A DNA stretch of 37,831 nucleotides, taken from an uncultured Bacteroidales bacterium (GTDB lineage Bacteria; Bacteroidota; Bacteroidia; Bacteroidales; P3). The DNA lies in assembly GCA_905234665.1 (NCBI GenBank), contig CAJOIV010000015.1, positions 1 to 37,831 of the forward strand. The letters run 5' to 3'. The translations under genes were made by a program, and so were the position numbers. This document shows positions 23,520-31,284 of this stretch, in pieces (position 1 is the first letter of the stretch; every line of letters starts with the position of its first letter). Below the pieces are notes generated by a model, which was given only the letters and a program-made list of their open reading frames with translations, had not been told where the DNA came from and made no database searches.

Positions 23520-24419
23520 TTAGTACTCCCACATGTCCGACTCGATGTCGAAAATACGCTCTTCGATGGCGTTGGACTCCAGCATGGCGTCCTCACCGGT
23601 GAAGTAGTCGTGGATGTTGCGGTTGTAGACGTTGGTCTCGCGGGTGATGTAACTGTCGAAGTAGCGGGAGATGAATATCTCGTCATAGCTGCGCTCGATG
23701 CTGTTGTTGTACATGTCGTAGGCATTGGCGCGGGCAAAGACGTTGCGCACACGCATGTCGTCCATGGGAATCCAGAAACGCTCGGTGGGGGTGCAGGAGG
23801 TCTCACCTTCGTTGTCCTCCTTGCAGTTCTCGTCGACCAGGGCAAGACCCACGATGCGCACTTTCATGCGGGTGTCCTGCTTGTCGATATACCAGTACTC
23901 GCGAATGTTAACTTTGAAGTAGTCGTCGGACGAGAAGGTCTTGTATTTCACTGTGTCGTGGCCTTCATCAATCAACTCGCCGTACTCGTCGTACTGGGGG
24001 TCGGTCAATGTCGTGTCGGCCTTGTTCAACTTTCTGTTGACAACATCCCAGTCCAGAGGGATCTTCAACTCGTCGTCCTCAAACACCTCGTATACACCAT
24101 CACGGGCGTTGCGGTAGATGAGGTAGGCCAGATTGATGCGGCCCTGATTGTTGTTGTTGGTGTCCGTTCCTTTGGGGAAGTAGAAGAACTGGTTGAACTT
24201 CTCTCTGAAGTCGATGGTGCGCCAGATGCAGGTTTCCCAGATGACATCACTCTCGCGCAGGTGCGGATAGGGCAATGCAGTCTTGGTCGTCGAGATGGTT
24301 CTCTTGTAGAAGTTGGACAGGTTGTTTTCGTCGTCTGCATTCACGATATTCTGGGCGCGGAGGTTCACCGTGCCGCAGGTCAGAATGAGGAGGCTTAAGC
24401 CTAACAATACCTTTTTCAT
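23520..24419 (-). CDS. gldN: T9SS periplasmic ring protein GldN/PorN
   Basis: This 299-residue protein has a signal peptide (about residues 1-22, ending R-A-Q). Family blocks are R-E-S-D-V-I-W-E-T-C-I-W-R-T-I-D-F-R-E-K-F-N-Q-F-F-Y-F-P, V-F-E-D-D-E-L-K-I-P-L-D, F-S-S-D-D-Y-F-K-V and W-I-P-M-D-D-M-R-V. The protein ends D-M-W-E-Y. In T9SS, GldN/PorN binds the lipoprotein GldK/PorK to form large rings attached to the outer membrane, contacted by GldM. It lies 21 bp behind gldM in the standard gene order. Confidence 0.93.
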   Translation of the reverse strand: MKKVLLGLSLLILTCGTVNLRAQNIVNADDENNLSNFYKRTISTTKTALPYPHLRESDVIWETCIWRTIDFREKFNQFFYFPKGTDTNNNNQGRINLAYLIYRNARDGVYEVFEDDELKIPLDWDVVNRKLNKADTTLTDPQYDEYGELIDEGHDTVKYKTFSSDDYFKVNIREYWYIDKQDTRMKVRIVGLALVDENCKEDNEGETSCTPTERFWIPMDDMRVRNVFARANAYDMYNNSIERSYDEIFISRYFDSYITRETNVYNRNIHDYFTGEDAMLESNAIEERIFDIESDMWEY

Positions 24420-24440
24420 GATTATAAATGTTTGTTTCTA

Positions 24441-26153
24441 TTATCTGTTAATGCGGTATGACGCGGAGAGGTTACGCTTGCTGCCGTCGGGCATGGACAC
24501 CTGAAGTTCGATGCTCAGTTTGCAGCCCGGACGTGCCTTTGCGATATAACCGGTGATATCAGGACTCCAGTTGGGACCGTTGCAGGGAAGGTCGTCGGCA
24601 CCCTGCACTTTGGAGATGCTCACGTTCTGCTTGATGATGGTGGGTGACTTCATCTTGAATGCAAAGTCGTCGCCATAGCGCACAAAGACGGTCTTTATGT
24701 TGCGGATTTCGTTGACGGGGATACCACCCTTGCCGTTCTCGTACTTCCCGACGAAAACCTTCGGGTCGGGAATGATACGTACGCGGAACTCGTTGGAACC
24801 CATGAAACGCTCGGCTTTGCCGTCTTTGACATAGGCGTTGATAATCATCTTGCCTTTGTTCACTTTCGGAGAGATGATGAAGAATCCTGCACCCTTTTCT
24901 TTGTCGGGGGCGATGGTACCCTGCGACGGGTCGGCCAGACGCACAATAACGTCGTGGGCGGCGGCGCCGGGGACGGAAATTTTGACGGGGTTGTCGATGC
25001 CGGAATAGACAACGTTCATCTCGGTCAACTCGAACACGGCCATGGGCTCGGCAACATAGTAACTCTGCTTGAAGTCGTATGGCGTGGTACCGGCGTCGTT
25101 GGTCACATAAACGGTACCTGCCACGGTCTTCGGTCCCGTGACATTGCAGAGTGTGGTATACACAACGGCTCCTGTGTCGTTGGAGTTGAAGGTCTGGCCT
25201 CCGATGGTGGCCTTGAAGTGGTTCCTCGAGTCGTAGGCACCGACGTTGACCACCAATTCGTATTTGCCTCCCTTCATGATGTAGGTGGATGCCGGACGGC
25301 AGAGTACTGCCACCTTGTCGAATGAGAAGTCGTTGGCGCTGATTTGCTTATACAGCATATTTACGGCCTCGTACTCGGCATTCAGCACCTCGGCTTTCAT
25401 GCGTACCAGGGTGACCAATGCTGCACCGGCGACGGTCTCGCGGAAGTTGAGCATCTCCCACGTCATCTCTTTTCCGTCGGGGTTGATATACTTCTCATGT
25501 TTCTCGACACGCAGGCCCAAGTCCACCTTCATGGAGTCGGGACCCAGAAGTTCCTTGATTTTTTTCTTGTATTCAATGAACTTCTTTTTCATGATACCCG
25601 CATTGGTGGAGTCGGCGGCCACCTTTCCTTCGGGGTTGTGCCCGAGGAAGAAGTTGGTGGCTTCGTGGGTGTCGTCCAGTTTGTCAATCCAGCTGAATCC
25701 GCCCAGCTCAATGGCACGGGCGATGCTGTCGAAGAGGACCTGCTTGTTGTCGTCGCGGATTTGTATCTTTACTTCCTGCGCTTTCTTGTTGGTATCGGCA
25801 TCGGGAACATGCACTTTGGCCTCCGTGCTTTTCTGGATGTTGGAGAGGAAACGGTAGAGGGTGGTGTCGAGATAATAGGTCAACTCGTCTGACATCTTCT
25901 TAATCTCGAGGGCTTTCTCATAGTTGGGTCCGACTTTGTCGTGGTTGTTGTTGTCGGCGGCTTTGAAGTTCTCGAAGGTATCGGTGATCTTCATTGCCAC
26001 ATTCTTGTTGGACTGGTCCATGGCCTGGCCGACGGTCTTGAAACCTGAGATAACCTCGGCCGAGACATTCAGTGCCAACATGGCGGTGTACACGAGGTAC
26101 ATCATCTGAATCATCTTTTGTCGCGGGGTTTCCGGACAGTTTGAAGCACTCAT
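24441..26153 (-). CDS. gldM: T9SS motor protein GldM/PorM
   Basis: This 570-residue protein spans the periplasm and couples the inner-membrane motor to the GldK/GldN ring. One N-terminal membrane helix (about 15-37, M-I-Q-M-M-Y-L-V-Y-T-A-M-L-A-L-N) follows T-P-R-Q-K-M-I; Arg11 and Glu33 are at positions conserved in the family. The remainder is periplasmic, fitting the known string of four domains: a helical first domain (about 40-220) and later beta-rich domains, with the C-terminal one from about 400. It has the usual length and position between gldL and gldN. Confidence 0.95.
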   Translation of the reverse strand: MSASNCPETPRQKMIQMMYLVYTAMLALNVSAEVISGFKTVGQAMDQSNKNVAMKITDTFENFKAADNNNHDKVGPNYEKALEIKKMSDELTYYLDTTLYRFLSNIQKSTEAKVHVPDADTNKKAQEVKIQIRDDNKQVLFDSIARAIELGGFSWIDKLDDTHEATNFFLGHNPEGKVAADSTNAGIMKKKFIEYKKKIKELLGPDSMKVDLGLRVEKHEKYINPDGKEMTWEMLNFRETVAGAALVTLVRMKAEVLNAEYEAVNMLYKQISANDFSFDKVAVLCRPASTYIMKGGKYELVVNVGAYDSRNHFKATIGGQTFNSNDTGAVVYTTLCNVTGPKTVAGTVYVTNDAGTTPYDFKQSYYVAEPMAVFELTEMNVVYSGIDNPVKISVPGAAAHDVIVRLADPSQGTIAPDKEKGAGFFIISPKVNKGKMIINAYVKDGKAERFMGSNEFRVRIIPDPKVFVGKYENGKGGIPVNEIRNIKTVFVRYGDDFAFKMKSPTIIKQNVSISKVQGADDLPCNGPNWSPDITGYIAKARPGCKLSIELQVSMPDGSKRNLSASYRINR

Positions 26154-26206
26154 TGTTAATCCTTACTTTTTTAGTGAATAGATAGGTTTTATTGTACTAA
26201 AAAGGT

Positions 26207-27064
26207 TTAGATTCGGGCTTGCATGGCGGCCAGCATGTTGCCGTACACATTGTTGAGTTCGGCGACCTTGCGGGCGAGGGCATCGACCTGGTCCTTGTAC
26301 TTCAGCACACCTTCGGCCGAGTCGGCGAAGTTCTTCATCATGCCCTGGATGCGCTCCTCGACCTCCTTGGTGGCTTCGAGCTGCGAAGTGGAGGTCTGCA
26401 GCTGCATCTCGTACATGGCGTTGACGGAGGCGAGGCTGCCGGCCAGTTTCTTCATCTCGTCGGCATACGAGGCATCGCCGCTGGTCAAGGCCTGGGCGGT
26501 CTCCTGGTAGATGGTGGTCAGGGTGTTGACACTCTCGGTGGCCTGCTTGAGGTTCTCGATGGCGGCGGCGGCACCGTCCATGCTGCTGACGAACTTGTCG
26601 GTGGAGGCGGCTGCCTCGGCCATGCCGTTCATGGCCTGGGCCGAATTGGCCAGGTTCTCCATGCCACGGCCCAAACGGTCGATGAGGTCAGGTGTTATAT
26701 TGGCGTCTTCGAGCATCTTGTCCAGTTTGGCACTTAGCGGGTCTTTGCTTTCGGGTACCACGGCGTTGCCGTTATCACCCTCTCCGCTGACGGGGGCCTC
26801 AATCTTGTCGGCACCCTCGTTCATGAAGGCAAACTCAGGATAGACCAGCGACCAGTCGAACTCTTTGTGAGGGGGTTCGAATGCCGACATGAAGAAGATA
26901 AGCACCTCGGTGCTCATACCAATAATCAGCATGGGGGTTGCGCCAGGCCAGTGCTGGATTTTGAACAGGGCACCGAAGATAACGACGGCTGCGCCCCATC
27001 CATATAGTTTTGCCATGAAGTTTTTGTAGGCCTTACTCTGAACTAGATTATCTAATGCGCTCAT
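26207..27064 (-). CDS. gldL: T9SS motor protein GldL/PorL
   Basis: This 285-residue inner-membrane protein has two N-terminal helices (about 20-37 and 44-62) and a long cytoplasmic helical tail. Helix 1 carries Y-G-W-G-A-A-V-V-I-F-G-A-L-F-K-I-Q-H-W with Lys35 and His38. Helix 2 carries Glu53 (M-S-T-E-V-L-I-F-F), the position of the conserved motor glutamate, and Glu63 follows in A-F-E-P-P. GldL and GldM form the proton-driven rotary motor of T9SS. The tail has many Ala, Ser and Met residues typical of coiled coil. Conserved positions are named by comparison from memory with the Flavobacterium protein. Confidence 0.94.
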   Translation of the reverse strand: MSALDNLVQSKAYKNFMAKLYGWGAAVVIFGALFKIQHWPGATPMLIIGMSTEVLIFFMSAFEPPHKEFDWSLVYPEFAFMNEGADKIEAPVSGEGDNGNAVVPESKDPLSAKLDKMLEDANITPDLIDRLGRGMENLANSAQAMNGMAEAAASTDKFVSSMDGAAAAIENLKQATESVNTLTTIYQETAQALTSGDASYADEMKKLAGSLASVNAMYEMQLQTSTSQLEATKEVEERIQGMMKNFADSAEGVLKYKDQVDALARKVAELNNVYGNMLAAMQARI

Positions 27065-27121
27065 AGTTTTTCGTTTTAGGGTTTGTTACTTATTTAATAG
27101 ATGTATTTTTGCTTATACTTA

Positions 27122-28489
27122 TTAATAGACGTTGGAAGCGGTCTTGAGGTTGTCACCCTTCACGCGACCCATGTAGGGCTGCACGCAGCGGAAACCGATG
27201 TAGCACTTGCTCGTATCCTGGAACTCGAACGAACGGGTCTGGACCTGGATGTAGTACTTCTGGTCTTTCCAGCTGCCGCCGCGGACCACCTTGCGTTTCA
27301 TGGCGATGGGGTCGTCCTCGCTGGCGTTGTAGTTGTAGTAGGGAGAGAGGGCATTGGCCACGATGTAGGTCGACTCGCTGTAAGCGTCGGCGCACCATTC
27401 TGCCACGTTGCCGGCCATGTCGTACAGACCGTAGTCGTTGGGGGCATAGTGACCCACAATCAGGGTGCGGACACCGCCGTCGTCGTCGTAGGCGCCACGC
27501 AGGGGCTCATAGTTGGCCAGGAAGCATCCGTTCGGGTTGCGCACGTAGGGACCGCCCCACGGATAGCTCTCAGCGGCGATACCGCCACGGGCGGCAAACT
27601 CCCATTCGGCCTCGGTGGGCAGACGGAAGTCGTTCATCTGCTGGTAGTCGATGTTCTCCAGATAGGTGTTCAGGTAGTTGCTGCGCCAGATGCAGAATGC
27701 ACGGGCCTGCAGCCAGCTGACGCCCACCACGGGATAGTTGTCATAGGCGGCGGAGCTGAAGTAGTTCTTCGTGAAGTCCTCGTTCATGGTGTAGGTGTAG
27801 TCGTGCACCCAGCAGAGTGTGTCGGGATAGACATTGATTTTCTCCTTGTGGACAAACGACGAACGGTTGTTCAGACCTCTCGGACGCGAGGTGTAGAGGG
27901 TGCCGCGGTGCTCCTCCTTGTTCTGGACACCAGCCTCTTTGCGCGAAGCGTCGGCATAGTCAATCCAGTAGTACTCGTAGTTGAGTTTGGAGGCGTCGAT
28001 CTCGCGACGGCCGAAGTAGCGGTCCTTCTCAGCCAGGTAGAGGTCGTTGAGAGCCTCGCGGGTCTCCTGCTCGTCCAGGCGGATTTTGGTCTTCTTGTTG
28101 AGGATGGGGGGATCGAGGGGCTCGCCGTACTCGTCTTCCTCAATCTGGTAGCCTTCAACACCACCTTCGGCAAGCATCTTGCGCATGATGGAGTCGGTGA
28201 CCCACGCCACGAACTGGCGGTACTCGTTGTTGGTGATTTCGGTCTCGTCCATGAAGAACGAAGAGACCTGCATGGTGCGGGGCTGCGAGGTTATGCCGTA
28301 GGTGTTGTTCTGCACACCGGCACCCATGCTGAAGTTGCCTTGGTTGATAAACACCATACCCGTGAGGTCAATGTCCTCATAATAGGGACGGTTCTGGACA
28401 CCGACCAACTCGCCGTTGTCGGAGGCCGTCGTGGAGCATCCGTAGAAGAGCACCACAGAGGTTGCAAGCATGAAAAAGAGCTTCTTCAT
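27122..28489 (-). CDS. gldK: T9SS outer-membrane ring lipoprotein GldK/PorK
   Basis: This 455-residue lipoprotein has the lipobox L-F-Y-G-C with Cys18. The rest is an FGE-sulfatase/SUMF1-like fold: D-L-T-G-M-V-F-I-N-Q-G-N-F-S-M-G, F-F-M-D-E-T-E-I-T-N-N-E-Y-R, R-L-P-T-E-A-E-W-E-F-A-A-R-G-G, Y-D-M-A-G-N-V-A-E-W and R-G-G-S-W-K-D are all readable. In GldK proteins the fold is structural, with no formylglycine-generating activity expected. It forms the outer-membrane-bound ring with GldN. It sits between porP and gldL in the conserved order. Confidence 0.95.
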   Translation of the reverse strand: MKKLFFMLATSVVLFYGCSTTASDNGELVGVQNRPYYEDIDLTGMVFINQGNFSMGAGVQNNTYGITSQPRTMQVSSFFMDETEITNNEYRQFVAWVTDSIMRKMLAEGGVEGYQIEEDEYGEPLDPPILNKKTKIRLDEQETREALNDLYLAEKDRYFGRREIDASKLNYEYYWIDYADASRKEAGVQNKEEHRGTLYTSRPRGLNNRSSFVHKEKINVYPDTLCWVHDYTYTMNEDFTKNYFSSAAYDNYPVVGVSWLQARAFCIWRSNYLNTYLENIDYQQMNDFRLPTEAEWEFAARGGIAAESYPWGGPYVRNPNGCFLANYEPLRGAYDDDGGVRTLIVGHYAPNDYGLYDMAGNVAEWCADAYSESTYIVANALSPYYNYNASEDDPIAMKRKVVRGGSWKDQKYYIQVQTRSFEFQDTSKCYIGFRCVQPYMGRVKGDNLKTASNVY

Positions 28490-28581
28490 ATTGGTAAAGT
28501 TTTTTATTGACTTGTTTTTTTGTACTTACTTGTTTCTTGCCTTATACGTATTTTGTGTAAAAAAGTTTCATTTGTTTATAT

Positions 28582-29559
28582 TTATAACAACCAGGTGTTG
28601 CCATAGGAGGTGCCGGGCTTGGCGGGGACAACCACCTTGAAGCAGAATTTCAGGTAGGCCTCCATGGTACCGAAGCTGCGACCTGTCTTGAAGGAACCCA
28701 GGTTGCTGGTTGTAAGGTCGTAGGCGAATCCGATATGGAGTTTCTTCCAGTGTACGCCGAAGAGGACGGCGACGGCGTCCTGCACGCGGTAGGAGACACC
28801 GCCCCACACCCTGTTGCGATAGTCGACAATGCCGGTGACCTCGCCCTGGAAATAGCTCAAGTCGGCGGTCTTCAGCATGAACGAGGGCCTCAGGCGGAAG
28901 GAGGGGGCCATGTCGGGCGCGAACTCATAACCGCCCATCAGGTAAGCGGTGCGGGCGTTGGCGAAATGTATGTTCTCGTCGTGAGCGCCAAGCAGGTTCT
29001 TGACAGAGAGACCAATCCAGTATTTCGAGGGAACCTGATAGTAGGCACCCACCGAAGCGTCAATCAGGAAGGCCGACTTGGCGATGTTGTTCAGCACGGG
29101 GTCGTTCTCGTCGATGCCGTAGAGTCCTTGGACATCCAGGCTCTTGCTGGCGAGTCCCACCTCCACACCGGCGGCCAGGTTACCCTCGCCCCAGAACATG
29201 CGGAAGGCATAGTCGAGATTGACGACATTGTTGGTCCAGTAGCCTATCTTGTCGTTGGTGAAAGTCAGTCCGATACCGCCGTGGAGGAATTTCACGGGCA
29301 TGTCGAAGGTGAAGAGAAGGTCAACAGGCACAGAACCAGCGCTTCCCTGATCGGGCTTGTCGATGGTGAACCCCATCCATTGGTTGCGGTACATCAACGT
29401 GGCACAGATGGATCCCGAGCTGCCCGCGTAACCGGGGTTGTACGACATCCTGTTGAACATGTATTGGGTGAACTGAGGCTCCTGTTGGGCCATGGCAAAA
29501 CACGAAAATCCCATGGCAATCACCAAAAGTGACAGCTTTTTCGCCTGTTTGATTTTCAT
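28582..29559 (-). CDS. porP: T9SS outer-membrane protein PorP/SprF family
   Basis: From the ATG at 29559 the protein has 325 residues and begins with M-K-I-K-Q-A-K-K-L and a signal peptide cleaved near A-M-A-Q-Q. The mature start, E-P-Q-F-T-Q-Y-M-F-N-R-M-S-Y-N-P-G-Y-A-G-S-S, is the hallmark of PorP/SprF proteins. The rest is a predicted outer-membrane barrel. Other in-frame starts exist upstream (ATG at 29571, open frame to 29625). It heads the porP-gldK-gldL-gldM-gldN cluster. PorP-type proteins help anchor or transport particular T9SS clients. Confidence 0.93.
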   Translation of the reverse strand: MKIKQAKKLSLLVIAMGFSCFAMAQQEPQFTQYMFNRMSYNPGYAGSSGSICATLMYRNQWMGFTIDKPDQGSAGSVPVDLLFTFDMPVKFLHGGIGLTFTNDKIGYWTNNVVNLDYAFRMFWGEGNLAAGVEVGLASKSLDVQGLYGIDENDPVLNNIAKSAFLIDASVGAYYQVPSKYWIGLSVKNLLGAHDENIHFANARTAYLMGGYEFAPDMAPSFRLRPSFMLKTADLSYFQGEVTGIVDYRNRVWGGVSYRVQDAVAVLFGVHWKKLHIGFAYDLTTSNLGSFKTGRSFGTMEAYLKFCFKVVVPAKPGTSYGNTWLL

Positions 29560-29661
29560 GTATGCTCTCATGTCGATAACATATAAGTGTCTTACATTCA
29601 ATATTGTGTACGTGCCAACAAGCATCTTTCCCGAGGGAAAGGGATACTATGTTTGGACTTG

Positions 29662-29669
29662 CAAAGATA
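29662..29669 (-). promoter_or_regulatory. porP: -7 element of the T9SS cluster promoter
   Basis: TATCTTTG on the minus strand, about 100 bp before the chosen porP start and the only such element found upstream of the cluster. No convincing -33 box is visible. Confidence 0.5.
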
Positions 29670-29710
29670 GCAATAATTATTTACATGGCGGTGTTTTTTT
29701 TATTTTTTTT

Positions 29711-30730
29711 TCATTTTTTTATTCCGCCCCCCCCCTTTCCTTTGTCGTTGTGAGGCACTAAAAAACTGTCGGGGAAATCCTCGATGAGCATCGCCTGGAC
29801 GCGTATGGCGTGACTCCTTGGAGTGGCGAGGGCCAGCACCACGCGCATCTGCCGGGTGCCGGGCAGACTCTCCGTCTGGGCGCGTTCCTGCAGGTCTTTG
29901 GGCAGCCGCTGGATGGCGCGAAGGGCCGACTGGCGTGAGCCGGTGATGCAGATGGCCAGGTCGAAGAGTTTCTCCTGTTTGGGTGTCGGAAGCTCGGCCA
30001 GCACCGAGGGCTCGATGGTCTCCTCCGCGGGGGGTGGCGTCGTGGTGGCTGAGGGGGCCTCGGCTGTCGGGGGTGGCGCAGGCTTGGTTGGCACGGGTTT
30101 CTTGGCTTCTGGCTTGACCGGCGCGGATTCCCTGGCATCAGGTTGGGCGACAGAGGCTTTCGGGGGTCCGAACCCGTCCTTGTAGGGCGTCATCCTCCGC
30201 ACAGGGCTCTTGTCCTTGAAAGCCATATATTCTTCATGGCTCATGGCCAGGGTGTCCTGCTGAATCCACAAGGCGTAGCCCTCCTCGGGGTCGAGGGTCA
30301 CCACCTTCACCTTGCGCGACCCCTTGATGCCCAGCTTCAGCACGGCGATCTTGGTCATGTCGAGCACGTTCCTCACGGGGCAGCGGTCGTTGACGCGCAC
30401 CACGATTTCGAGGCCCGTGTAGGGGTTGTGTACCAGCAGGTAGGTGCCGAAGGGGATGGTGCGGTGGGCGGCGGTGTACTGGTTCTGCCGGAAGATGTCG
30501 CCCGAGGCCGTCTTGCGTCCCACGAACCGGTCGGCATAGTAGGTGCCGAGCATCACCGTCGTGTCGCCCTGCACTGTCGTGTCGCCCTGCGCCGCTCCCC
30601 GCGGCGGCATCGCCGCCGCCAGCAGCAATAACAATAGGATATGTCTATAAATTCTCAATATTCTCCTGCTTTGCGAGATTTCGTGAACCTTGTAGATTAT
30701 TCCGCCTGCGGCGGCAATTTCAACTTTCAA
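29711..30730 (-). CDS. RlpA-like double-psi beta-barrel protein with SPOR-like tail
   Basis: This is a cell-envelope protein of up to 339 residues. A signal peptide core (H-I-L-L-L-L-L-L-A-A-A, ending G-A-A-Q near residue 48) precedes a double-psi barrel (about 58-150) with G-T-Y-Y-A-D-R-F-V-G-R-K-T-A-S-G and V-R-V-N-D-R-C-P-V. RlpA proteins of this kind bind or cleave bare glycan strands. A Pro/Ala-rich linker (about 195-250) leads to a C-terminal region that looks like a degenerate SPOR domain. The start is uncertain: the ATG at 30730 lies inside a repeat, whereas TTG at 30658 would give a normal signal peptide. A G9 tract lies in the last ten codons. Confidence 0.8.
   Translation of the reverse strand: MKVEIAAAGGIIYKVHEISQSRRILRIYRHILLLLLLAAAMPPRGAAQGDTTVQGDTTVMLGTYYADRFVGRKTASGDIFRQNQYTAAHRTIPFGTYLLVHNPYTGLEIVVRVNDRCPVRNVLDMTKIAVLKLGIKGSRKVKVVTLDPEEGYALWIQQDTLAMSHEEYMAFKDKSPVRRMTPYKDGFGPPKASVAQPDARESAPVKPEAKKPVPTKPAPPPTAEAPSATTTPPPAEETIEPSVLAELPTPKQEKLFDLAICITGSRQSALRAIQRLPKDLQERAQTESLPGTRQMRVVLALATPRSHAIRVQAMLIEDFPDSFLVPHNDKGKGGGGIKK
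29727..29735. other. C9/G9 homopolymer in the 3' end of the RlpA-like gene
   Basis: Nine C on the plus strand (nine G on the coding strand) encode the Gly run just before the C-terminus. Long T runs flank it downstream (29693-29720). Such tracts slip readily in replication and in sequencing. Confidence 0.8.
30661..30714. repeat. Copy A of a diverged 54-bp dispersed repeat
   Basis: Aligned without gaps to 32666-32719, about 41 of 54 bases agree, including the first ten and most of the last fourteen bases. It ends in CCGCCTGCGGCGG, itself a short palindrome. It overlaps the doubtful N-terminal codons of the RlpA-like gene and is followed at once by a 7-mer array. Confidence 0.65.
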
Positions 30731-30751
30731 CTTTCAACTCTCAACTTACCA
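30717..30751 (-). repeat. Five-unit 7-bp array over the kdsC-like stop codon
   Basis: Units ATTTCAA, CTTTCAA twice, CTCTCAA and CTTACCA include the TAA stop of the KdsC-like gene (30746-30748). On the coding strand three units read TTGAAAG or a close variant. Confidence 0.85.
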
Positions 30752-31267
30752 GTTGAACGCCTCGGCGGTGAACCATTTGCCTTGGAGGCGGAGGGTCTGC
30801 TCGACGACGTCGCGCACGCATCCGCGGCCGCCGGCGTAGTGCGAGATGTAGTCGCTTATCTCCTTGATTTCCGTGGCGGCGTCGGCGGGGCATGCCGCCA
30901 CGCCGCAGTGCGTCATCACCTCGTAGTCGGGGATGTCGTCGCCCATATAGAGCACCTGCTCCTCGGTGAGGCCGTTCTTGTCGAGGAACTCGCGGTAGGT
31001 CTTCATCTTGTTGGCGCAGCCCGTGTAGCACTGCGTCACGCCCAGGGAGGCCATGCGGTTGTCGATGCTCAGGGAGGTGGCGCCCGAGATGACGGCTACC
31101 ACGTAGCCATGCTTGACGGCGTACTGGAGGGCATAGCCGTCCTTGATGTTGCCGCAGCGCACCGTCTCGCGGTCGGCGTACATCCATACCGACCCGTCGG
31201 TCATCACCCCGTCGAAGTCGAAGACAAATGCCCTGATGGCATGCAGCTTTTCCTTATAATTAATCAT
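30746..31267 (-). CDS. kdsC: KdsC-like HAD phosphatase (3-deoxy-manno-octulosonate 8-phosphate phosphatase)
   Basis: This 173-residue protein has the length of KdsC/YrbI-type HAD enzymes that lack a large cap. The catalytic motif D-F-D-G-V-M-T-D-G gives Asp17 (nucleophile) and Asp19. The motif V-I-S-G-A-T-S and the final acidic motif M-G-D-D-I-P-D-Y-E-V-M are also present. KdsC removes phosphate from KDO 8-phosphate on the way to the lipopolysaccharide core sugar KDO. I use the ATG at 31267; an upstream TTG at 31276 lies by a 7-mer repeat. Other KDO genes are absent from the window, so an alternative sugar phosphate substrate cannot be excluded. Confidence 0.82.
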   Translation of the reverse strand: MINYKEKLHAIRAFVFDFDGVMTDGSVWMYADRETVRCGNIKDGYALQYAVKHGYVVAVISGATSLSIDNRMASLGVTQCYTGCANKMKTYREFLDKNGLTEEQVLYMGDDIPDYEVMTHCGVAACPADAATEIKEISDYISHYAGGRGCVRDVVEQTLRLQGKWFTAEAFNW

Positions 31268-31270
31268 AGG

Positions 31271-31284
31271 TCTCAATTTTCAAT
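31271..31284 (-). repeat. Short 7-bp array at the deacetylase-like gene end
   Basis: Two units (TCTCAAT, TTTCAAT) precede the KdsC-like start and include the TGA stop of the deacetylase-like gene (31280-31282). Confidence 0.65.
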
